The notes under the pieces are model-generated. The model was given only the letters and a program-made list of their open reading frames with translations, made no database searches and had not been told where the DNA came from. Below are positions 1-6,483 of a stretch of 22,625 nt of DNA, piece after piece. The translations under genes and the position numbers were made by a program. Origin of the DNA: Onstottus_A sp049273835 (GTDB lineage Bacteria > Acidobacteriota > Blastocatellia > UBA7656); the NCBI GenBank assembly GCA_049273835.1, contig JBASRM010000512.1, positions 1 through 22,625 on the forward strand, given 5' to 3'. Every line of letters begins with the position of its first letter. Position 1 is the first letter of the stretch.

Positions 1-4
1 GAGT

Positions 5-628
5 ATGTATAGCCCCTTCGTCAGGAAAGCCATAAACGAATCCGACTGGACGGGGGCAAAGGAGTACGGATCCAAGATAATTGATCCTCTTGGGCGAACG
101 CTGGTGCTTGATCGTGTGGCCCAGGGGATGTCTCAATCCAACAAAGACAAGCAAGCCGTTAAGGAAGTCTATAGCTTTGCGGCGTACCGGCTGCGGCGCG
201 AGTCTCCCACCGAAGACGTGGCAAAAGCATTTCTCATTCTGGCGAAGCCGCTATCTACAATTGACCCGGAAGCCAGCTCTGAGACCGTAAGCTGGGCCAT
301 CCACATACTAAACAAACTGACCAGGAATGGAGAGTTGCTGGGAGAGTCCAAAATAGGTGACGCGCTTGCGTGGTGGGTAAGCAAGCCGGCTTTTAGCCTT
401 CAGGACGATGTCTTGGATCTAACGGAAATGATCGGTCCTTTTTTTAGGGAGTTCGCGAAACGCGACCCCGGCACAGCCCAGACCGTTGCCTATGGCTTGG
501 GGCATTACGGGCTGTACTCGATTGCTCAATTGGGTATCGTCAGGGGCTTGCTGGAGAAGGTGGGGGACTCCACAGCTCCCGTCCGCCGGCACGAGACTTT
601 AGGCAAGCCGCCATCGCCGAGGAATTGA
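5..628 (+). CDS. Hypothetical alpha-helical protein, probably the C-terminal part
   Basis: I do not recognise this protein. The reading frame is still open at the left edge of the window (the codon before the ATG at 5 is AGT), so the real start may lie upstream and the 207 residues seen may be only a C-terminal part. The visible part is mostly amphipathic helix, rich in Ala, Leu, Lys and Glu, with no signal peptide, membrane span or catalytic motif I can name. The last 20 or so residues are Pro/Arg-rich and look disordered. It ends 17 nt before the convergent small membrane protein gene. Codon use resembles the neighbours, which supports it being coding. Function unknown. Confidence 0.6.
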   Translation: MYSPFVRKAINESDWTGAKEYGSKIIDPLGRTLVLDRVAQGMSQSNKDKQAVKEVYSFAAYRLRRESPTEDVAKAFLILAKPLSTIDPEASSETVSWAIHILNKLTRNGELLGESKIGDALAWWVSKPAFSLQDDVLDLTEMIGPFFREFAKRDPGTAQTVAYGLGHYGLYSIAQLGIVRGLLEKVGDSTAPVRRHETLGKPPSPRN

Positions 629-645
629 AACCGGCGAGTCTGCGC

Positions 646-909
646 TCATCCTATCTGACCCCAGAGTATTCGCATGATCCAGAACGCCAGCCCTACGCAA
701 GCCAGGAACAGACCCCCACAGACGAATGCTTCCCCCAACCGCAACTGCTTCGAACCCACAAGCTCAGGGTGGCGTGCTTCAACCGTGTCGATCGAAACCG
801 CAATCCAATGCGATGCGATGAACCAAACGATGGTGCCGATTGTCAGTCCTGCCACGGATGCTAAGAAATTCAAGTCGCCCCCACTCGTAGATCGGGAATC
901 TGCCGCCAA
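646..909 (-). CDS. Small two-helix inner-membrane protein, hypothetical
   Basis: An 87-residue protein with two strongly hydrophobic stretches, about residues 14-40 and 58-82. They are joined by a short polar loop containing the sequence VEARHPELVGSKQ. It has no known motif. The start is a TTG at 909; an in-frame stop lies just upstream (919-921), and no ATG occurs before the second helix, so TTG or an internal GTG/TTG must be used. It follows the SixA-like gene on the same strand after a 23-nt gap, so the two are probably co-transcribed. The hydrophobic pattern is what separates it from the overlapping plus-strand reading frame, which looks random. Function unknown. Confidence 0.55.
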   Translation of the reverse strand: MAADSRSTSGGDLNFLASVAGLTIGTIVWFIASHWIAVSIDTVEARHPELVGSKQLRLGEAFVCGGLFLACVGLAFWIMRILWGQIG

Positions 910-932
910 ACGGATCCACTATTCGCAATCAA

Positions 933-1445
933 TCACACCTTCGCAAGCAGACGAAGCTGCTTAGGCGTCAGCAGCCACATTAGATCGCCGCGAAGCGTGG
1001 GTACAGTCTCGCTTACATTGATGTGGCAAACGGCTCCTTTTTTCAACTGGATCGATGCACGCCCCTCTTCACTTTGAATTATCCTCGAGGCCAGGAGTCC
1101 AAGATCTGGCTGGTGACCAATCAGCGCCACCGATTCGACCCCTGAGTGTGATTTTATTTCCGCGAACAACGCTTCGGCTGAAGCGCCCGGCATCAGATTC
1201 ACGCTTAGGCGAACGGCATTGGCGGCGAGACCGGTCCCGGCGGCAACTATTTCGGCAGTCGCAACCGCCCGCACCAGCGGACTGCTAAGTACCAAATCGA
1301 ATTCCAACCCGAGTTTGCGCATGCCTTTGACTGTCTCTTGCATTCGATTGCGACCTTCGTCGGTGAGGGCACGCGTTTCATCGGAGAATTCATTTGCCTT
1401 CCCGAGCGGCGCGGCTATCGCATGCCGTATCAAATAAAGCTCCAT
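933..1445 (-). CDS. sixA: SixA-type phosphohistidine phosphatase (histidine phosphatase superfamily)
   Basis: A 170-residue single-domain member of the histidine phosphatase superfamily. The RHA signature is at residues 7-9, with His8 the expected phospho-acceptor. The active-site arginine is in SSPLVRA (Arg59), and the second histidine is in IGHQPDLG (His111). Size and motif spacing fit SixA, which removes phosphate from histidine-phosphorylated phosphotransfer proteins; its actual substrate here is unknown. I chose the ATG at 1445 because the family normally begins right at the first beta-strand (MELYLIRHA). An ATG four codons upstream (1457) has a GGAGG about 12 nt before it and is also possible. 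The small membrane protein gene follows directly. No histidine kinase or phosphotransferase gene is in the window. Confidence 0.85.
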   Translation of the reverse strand: MELYLIRHAIAAPLGKANEFSDETRALTDEGRNRMQETVKGMRKLGLEFDLVLSSPLVRAVATAEIVAAGTGLAANAVRLSVNLMPGASAEALFAEIKSHSGVESVALIGHQPDLGLLASRIIQSEEGRASIQLKKGAVCHINVSETVPTLRGDLMWLLTPKQLRLLAKV

Positions 1446-1537
1446 AAATGACCCCATCTCGCTGCGAGGCCTCCGATTATAGGCTAAGCGCGGCGGCGGG
1501 TCTATGAGTGCTCAAGCGTCAATAGGCGAGCCCGCTG

Positions 1538-1543
1538 TATAAT
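1538..1543 (+). promoter_or_regulatory. Putative -10 element for the pirin gene
   Basis: A perfect TATAAT lies in the 174-nt divergent gap between the sixA-like gene and the pirin gene. It would give a 5' leader of roughly 80 nt before the ATG at 1632. No convincing -35 hexamer stands at 16-18 nt upstream (AGCGTC at 17), so this rests on the -10 alone. Confidence 0.35.
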
Positions 1544-1631
1544 AATAGCTTCTAATCTCTCCCTAGCCGGCAATGCGTTACGCGTTTTCGGCGCTTAAGT
1601 CTGAAGCGGGAACAAAGCACAGGAGCCGAGT

Positions 1632-2486
1632 ATGAAGGGACAAAGAAGGAGAGTTGAGCGGATCATCGATCCGCAGCCGGTAGTCGAAGGGGCAGGCGTC
1701 AAACTCAATAGGACTATCGGAACGCGGAAGTTGGACTATCTCGATCCGTTTCTGTTGCTGGATCATTTCGCCTCGCCGAACCGTGAGGATTACGAGGCCG
1801 GGTTCCCGTTGCATCCTCATCGCGGTATCGAAACCGTAACATACGTTCTGTCCGGAGTTGTTCACCATAAAGACGCGCTGGGAAATTCCGGCAGCATCGG
1901 CGCTGGGGATGTTCAATGGATGACCGCGGGCGGCGGCATAATGCACGAAGAAATGCCTCAGGTCAGTCCTGAAGGCATCGACGGATTTCAGCTCTGGGTG
2001 AACCTGCCGGCTAAGCTGAAGATGACCGCACCGCGCTACCAGGAGATTCGAGCAAGTGCGATTCCTCAGGTTGAGGTGGAAGGCGGCGCGCGTATCAGAG
2101 TGATTACGGGAACAGTAGCCGGCGTCAAAGGTCCTGTCAGCGAAATCGCCGCCGATCCTACTTATCTCGACGTCTCGATTCCCGCCCACGCAACTTTCAC
2201 CCATCAAATCGATCGAGATCACAACTCGTTCGCCTACGTATTCGAGGGCGGCGCTATGTTTGCCGACGATCAGAGAACAATCTTACACACCAGGCTCGTT
2301 GTGTTCGGAGCGGGCGACTACGTGGAGGTTGAAACTCTGGAAACCGCTGTCCGGTTCTTGCTGGTTTCGGGCAAACCCCTGAACGAGCCGATCGCGCGTT
2401 ATGGTCCATTCGTGATGAACACCCGTGAAGAGATCGAGCAGGCTTTGTTGGATCTTCGACGGGGGACATTCATTCAACAAAAGTAA
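1632..2486 (+). CDS. Pirin family protein (bicupin)
   Basis: A 284-residue pirin, the usual length for the family. The N-terminal cupin carries the metal ligands in family order: HPH at 61-63, then His105 and Glu107 in GGGIMHEEMP. These match the Fe-binding His/His/His/Glu set of human and E. coli pirins. The second cupin (from about residue 165) lacks metal ligands, as is typical. Some pirins have quercetin 2,3-dioxygenase activity and others act as redox-sensing regulatory partners; the sequence does not say which applies here. An AGGAG at 1621-1625, six nt before the ATG, fixes the start. The DHA2 exporter gene follows after 39 nt on the same strand, so the two may be co-transcribed in response to aromatic or oxidative stress (inference). 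Confidence 0.9.
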   Translation: MKGQRRRVERIIDPQPVVEGAGVKLNRTIGTRKLDYLDPFLLLDHFASPNREDYEAGFPLHPHRGIETVTYVLSGVVHHKDALGNSGSIGAGDVQWMTAGGGIMHEEMPQVSPEGIDGFQLWVNLPAKLKMTAPRYQEIRASAIPQVEVEGGARIRVITGTVAGVKGPVSEIAADPTYLDVSIPAHATFTHQIDRDHNSFAYVFEGGAMFADDQRTILHTRLVVFGAGDYVEVETLETAVRFLLVSGKPLNEPIARYGPFVMNTREEIEQALLDLRRGTFIQQK

Positions 2487-2525
2487 GCTTGTTCTAAGAC
2501 GCTCAGCCGCCTCCGGCAGGATCGT

Positions 2526-4148
2526 ATGACGCAAGTCTTTAGAGGCCCTTGTGATGAAGCCGCGATTCGGTCAAAACCCGCCGCGGCCCCGTGCTCTCGT
2601 GCCGCCGAGCCCTGGATTCTGGCGGCGACGATCCTGGGATCGAGCATGGCGTTCATCGATGGAACGGTGGTCAACGTCGCATTACCCGCGCTGCAGGCCA
2701 ATCTCAACGCAACTGTATTTGACGTGCAATGGGTGGTTGAATCCTACGCGCTGTTTCTCGCTGCACTGATTCTGGTCGGAGGCTCGATGGGCGATCGCTT
2801 CGGGAGGCGCCGCGTCTTCTCGCTCGGAGCGGTTGTATTTGCGCTTGCGTCGATCTGGTGTGGCGCCGCCCCTGGAGTCACCCAACTGATCATAGCTCGC
2901 GCAGTTCAGGGAGTAGGGGGAGCGATGCTCGTGCCCGGCAGCCTGGCCATCATCAGCTCTTCATTCGATAAAGACAGGCGCGGCAAAGCCATCGGCACCT
3001 GGTCGGGTTTTACCGCGATCACCGCGGCGGTCGGTCCGGTAATTGGCGGCTGGCTGATCGAGCATGTGTCCTGGCGTGCCGTCTTCTTCATAAACGTGCC
3101 GCTTGCGTTGGTAGTATTGCTGATCTCATATTGGTGGGTGCCTGAGAGCCGCGACGCCTCTGGAAGCAACAGGCTGGATTGGGCGGGCGCGGGGCTTGCG
3201 ACCCTGGGTTTGGGAGCGATTGTTTACGGGCTCATCGAATCATCGCGGTTAGGCTTCGGGCACCGTCTGGTTCTCATCTCCCTACTATCGGGTGTGCTGG
3301 CGATTGCACTCTTCCTCACCCTAGAGGCCCGTGGGCCCAATCCAATGTTGCCGCTCAGCTTGTTTCGCTCGCGCAACTTCAGTGGAACCAATCTGCTTAC
3401 ACTTTTTCTGTACACCGCGCTTTCAGGAGGAATGTTCTTCGTTCCGCTAAACTTGATTCAAGTGCAGGGGTACTCGGCAACCCAGGCAGGCGCGACCTGG
3501 CTTCCTTTCATTCTCATAATGTTTTTTCTTTCACGATGGTCCGGGGGCTTGACCAAACGTTACGGCGCGAAACCGCCCCTGGTGGCGGGTCCGATTGTTG
3601 CAGCCGCGGGATACGCGTTGTTCATCGTTCCGGGAGTCGGCGGCTCCTACTGGACCACGTTTTTCCCGGCTATCGTTGTGCTGGGGTTGGGAATGACTAT
3701 TACCGTCGCGCCGCTTACTACGACGGTTATGAGCGCGGTTCCTGAAAGCCGCGCGGGAGTTGCCTCGGGCGTTAACAATGCGGTCTCACGGACTGCGGGT
3801 CTTCTGGGGATCGCAATTCTCGGCATCGTGGTGCTGCGAGCTTTTGGAGGCGAACTCGATCGTAGATCCGCACAGCTTCCGATCACGACGGAAGTTCGCC
3901 GCTCAATCGAGGAGCAACGCGTGCGGCTCGCGGCTGCCGAACCGCCGGACGGCATCGACGAAGAAACCCGGGTAGCTCTGAAAGAAGCAATCAACCAGTC
4001 ATTCGTCTTCGGCTTTCGCGTTGTGATGACTGCGGCTGTCGGACTCGCGTTGGCAAGCGCTCTCAGCGCCTTTATGATGATTGAAGACAAGATCGTCCAA
4101 CGGGTGAGGGCTTCTGGAAGAGGGTCGGGAGTGGTGGCAGACGGTTGA
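2526..4148 (+). CDS. DHA2 family (14-TM) MFS drug efflux transporter, EmrB/QacA type
   Basis: A 540-residue major facilitator of the drug:H+ antiporter-2 family, located in the inner membrane. The family hallmark FIDGTVVNVALPAL is at residues 43-56 in helix 1. Motif A (GGSMGDRFGRRR) is at about 85-96 and the antiporter motif C region (GPVIGGWL) at 170-177. Length and hydrophobicity fit 14 helices. Near the C-terminus, before the last helix, there is a charged periplasmic loop of about 50 residues (LDRRSAQLPITTEV onward), a feature of the EmrB/QacA group. About 30 polar residues precede helix 1. A weak AGGA lies upstream of the ATG. No EmrA-type membrane fusion partner or TetR regulator is adjacent; pirin is the only linked gene. 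The substrate cannot be told from sequence. Confidence 0.9.
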   Translation: MTQVFRGPCDEAAIRSKPAAAPCSRAAEPWILAATILGSSMAFIDGTVVNVALPALQANLNATVFDVQWVVESYALFLAALILVGGSMGDRFGRRRVFSLGAVVFALASIWCGAAPGVTQLIIARAVQGVGGAMLVPGSLAIISSSFDKDRRGKAIGTWSGFTAITAAVGPVIGGWLIEHVSWRAVFFINVPLALVVLLISYWWVPESRDASGSNRLDWAGAGLATLGLGAIVYGLIESSRLGFGHRLVLISLLSGVLAIALFLTLEARGPNPMLPLSLFRSRNFSGTNLLTLFLYTALSGGMFFVPLNLIQVQGYSATQAGATWLPFILIMFFLSRWSGGLTKRYGAKPPLVAGPIVAAAGYALFIVPGVGGSYWTTFFPAIVVLGLGMTITVAPLTTTVMSAVPESRAGVASGVNNAVSRTAGLLGIAILGIVVLRAFGGELDRRSAQLPITTEVRRSIEEQRVRLAAAEPPDGIDEETRVALKEAINQSFVFGFRVVMTAAVGLALASALSAFMMIEDKIVQRVRASGRGSGVVADG

Positions 4149-4280
4149 ATTCGAATCTTGATAAGATCGCCCCGGCCGATCCCGCAAAAGCGATGGGATG
4201 GCTAACAGCGTTGGATAATCCTTCACCGAGATCGCGGACGCCTAACTCAATTTGAATCCTGGTCTTCAGGCGAGGTAACT

Positions 4281-5213
4281 ATGACGGAGCGAGATTTGAA
4301 CACTGTCCCCTCGGGCGCAGAAACATGGCCCGCTCTTCCGGTGAATGAATGGCAAGACACTTATGAAACGCTTCATATGTGGTCACAAATCGTCGGCAAG
4401 ATCAGGCTCGCGCAAACACCGCTGGTGAATCACTGGTGGAACACCACCCTGTACGTCACCGCGCGCGGACTTACCACTTCGGTGATGCCGCATGGCAATC
4501 GAGCTTTCGAGATCGACTTCGACTTCATCGACCACCGCCTGGTAATTCAAACCAGCGAAGGCATCACCAAACGACTTGCTCTCGAGCCCCGTTCGGTTGC
4601 TGACTTCTACCGGGAGTTGATGAGTACGCTGGCCGCCCTTGGCCTGGAAGTTGACATTCACGCCAAACCTGATGAGGTTGTCGACCCTGTTCCTTTTGCC
4701 GAGGATCACAAACACGCATCGTACGACGCGGCTTACGCCACCCGGTTCTGGCGGGTCCTGCTCCAGGCTGATAGGGTGTTCAAGCAGTTTAGATCGCGCT
4801 TCATCGGGAAATGCAGCCCGGTTCATTTTTTCTGGGGAAGCTTTGATCTCGCGGTCACGCGGTTTTCGGGACGCCAGGCGCCGGAACGGCCTGGAGCCGA
4901 CGCGATTACTCGTGAAGCCTACTCGCACGAAGTGATCAGTCACGGTTTCTGGCCCGGGGGTGGCGCGGTCTCATCGCCTATCTTCTACTCTTACACCGCG
5001 CCGGCCCCCGCGGCCTTCGCCGAGCAACCGATCAAACCTTCCAGCGCTTTGTATAGCACTGAAATGTCGGAGTTCATCTTGCCGTATGATTCGGTGCGCG
5101 AAGCCGAGTCGCCGGATGAATCACTCCTGCAATTCATGCAAAGCACCTATGAGGCAGGCGCGAACCTGGCCGGCTGGAACCGCGCTGAACTCGAGCGGAA
5201 TGCGTCGCACTAG
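4281..5213 (+). CDS. DUF5996 family protein
   Basis: A 310-residue soluble protein of a conserved family of unknown function (DUF5996, the Ava_C0101-like group). I recognise it by the N-terminal block WPALPVNEWQDTYETLHMW followed by QIVGKIRLAQTPLVNHWW, and by the later block HFFWGSFDLAVTRFSGR (about residues 185-202) and GFWPGGG. The many conserved Trp, His and Asp residues suggest an enzyme or ligand-binding protein, but none has an assigned role that I know of. A GAGG five nt before the ATG at 4281 supports the start. The stop codon TAG is immediately followed by the ATG of the potassium channel gene, with zero intervening bases, so the two are very likely translationally coupled. The 132-nt gap upstream has a GATAAT at 4214-4219 but no clear -35. 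Confidence 0.85.
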   Translation: MTERDLNTVPSGAETWPALPVNEWQDTYETLHMWSQIVGKIRLAQTPLVNHWWNTTLYVTARGLTTSVMPHGNRAFEIDFDFIDHRLVIQTSEGITKRLALEPRSVADFYRELMSTLAALGLEVDIHAKPDEVVDPVPFAEDHKHASYDAAYATRFWRVLLQADRVFKQFRSRFIGKCSPVHFFWGSFDLAVTRFSGRQAPERPGADAITREAYSHEVISHGFWPGGGAVSSPIFYSYTAPAPAAFAEQPIKPSSALYSTEMSEFILPYDSVREAESPDESLLQFMQSTYEAGANLAGWNRAELERNASH

Positions 5214-6350
5214 ATGAAAGCCATTATCGCAGTTCTCAGCCTTTTTTTGATTTTCGCCGTCCTGCTTGATGCTTTCGAGGCAATAGTCCTCCCTCGGCGC
5301 GTAACCAGACAGTTTCGACTGACGCGATTTTTCTACCAGGCAGCATGGTCGCCCTCCGCCGCTCTTGCGCGGCATATCTCCTCGAGCAGCCGTCGAGAAG
5401 CTTTTCTTGGTTTCTTCGGACCGCTGTCATTGATCCTGCTTTTATCAATCTGGGCAGTGGGACTCATAATGGGATTTGGTGCGCTGCATTGGTCGCTCGG
5501 CTCACCGATACATCTCGTCGAGGGGAGCGAGAGCTTTTGGTCCTATGTCTATCTAAGCGGCACGACCTTCTTCACGCTGGGATACGGAGATGTGACTCCT
5601 CGAGCGCCGCTCGGGCGGGCCCTGACCATAGCCGAGGCGGGTATGGGGTTCGGGTTTCTTGCCCTTATCATCGGATACGTCCCGGTTATCTATCAGGCAT
5701 TCTCGCGAAGGGAAGCGAGCATCACTCTTCTCGACGCGCGGGCGGGGTCGCCGCCGAGCGCCGCGGAACTGCTTAGGCGTCACGGTCACAGGGTAGAAGA
5801 GCTTGAACATCTTTTGCGGGATTGGGAACACTGGGCGGCCGATTTGTTAGAGAGCCATCTTTCTTATCCGGTTCTGTGTTATTACCGGTCGCAGCACAAG
5901 AATCAGTCCTGGTTGACGTCGCTGACCGCCATTTTGGATGCGAGCGCGCTGGTGATGGCCGGAATCGAAGGAATTTCGACTGGTCAGGCCCGGCTCACGT
6001 TTGCAATGGCTCGACACGCAGTCGTAGACCTTGGACACGTCTTCAACACTCCACCCCGTGACCCGGTACACGACCGGCTGCCATCCGAGGAATTAAACCG
6101 GGTGCGACAGATGCTGGCGGGTGCCGGTATCAAGTTTGGAGACGGTCCTATGGTTGAAAAGAGGCTTACTGATTTTCGGCGGATGTATGAGCCGTATATC
6201 ACTCCGCTTGCGGACTATCTGCTGCTGACGCTTCCGAGTTGGACCCCCGCGCCAAATGCTTTTGACAACTGGCAGACGAGCAAGTGGGGCAGGGTCTCGC
6301 TTGGGTCCGGCGGGCCTGGGAGCTCTTCGCGGGATGAGGAGCATTTCTAG
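5214..6350 (+). CDS. Two-TM potassium channel family protein
   Basis: A 378-residue inner-membrane protein with an N-terminal hydrophobic segment (about residues 3-26), a second helix (68-90), a pore loop and a final helix (136-162). The pore loop holds TTFFTLGYGDVTP at 118-130; TLGYGD (121-126) is the canonical potassium selectivity filter. The cytoplasmic C-terminal region of about 215 residues is helical and is not a recognisable RCK/TrkA-N domain: no GxGxxG nucleotide-binding motif is visible. Gating is therefore probably not by an NAD-binding RCK ring. Its ATG directly follows the stop of the DUF5996 gene, which suggests fixed stoichiometry or a shared task. The gene ends 133 nt before the convergent methyltransferase gene; I see no terminator-like hairpin in that gap. 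Confidence 0.85.
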   Translation: MKAIIAVLSLFLIFAVLLDAFEAIVLPRRVTRQFRLTRFFYQAAWSPSAALARHISSSSRREAFLGFFGPLSLILLLSIWAVGLIMGFGALHWSLGSPIHLVEGSESFWSYVYLSGTTFFTLGYGDVTPRAPLGRALTIAEAGMGFGFLALIIGYVPVIYQAFSRREASITLLDARAGSPPSAAELLRRHGHRVEELEHLLRDWEHWAADLLESHLSYPVLCYYRSQHKNQSWLTSLTAILDASALVMAGIEGISTGQARLTFAMARHAVVDLGHVFNTPPRDPVHDRLPSEELNRVRQMLAGAGIKFGDGPMVEKRLTDFRRMYEPYITPLADYLLLTLPSWTPAPNAFDNWQTSKWGRVSLGSGGPGSSSRDEEHF

Positions 6351-6483
6351 AGTGCTTTTCCTGGGGCGTTGAAGGAGAGGCGGGGAGTTCGTACGTAAAC
6401 ACCACCGGCTGGATGAAGCTCTAGTTCGTAGGCTGAAATTCAATCACCAAACGGCCAAGAATCGGGGATATGACCGGGGCGCA

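Noticed and set aside
625..964. Two plus-strand frames overlapping the small membrane protein gene
   Set aside because: They have random-looking composition, whereas the minus-strand frame has two clean hydrophobic helices and follows the sixA-like gene.
1578..2222. A 214-codon frame antisense to pirin
   Set aside because: The pirin frame has complete metal ligands and a good ribosome binding site; the antisense frame has odd composition and no motif.
3179..3745. A 188-codon frame within the MFS transporter gene, same strand
   Set aside because: It is a shifted reading of the transporter; the transporter frame has family motifs throughout.
4383..4943. A 186-codon frame antisense to the DUF5996 gene
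   Set aside because: It is contained entirely in a gene with recognisable family blocks and shows no motif of its own.
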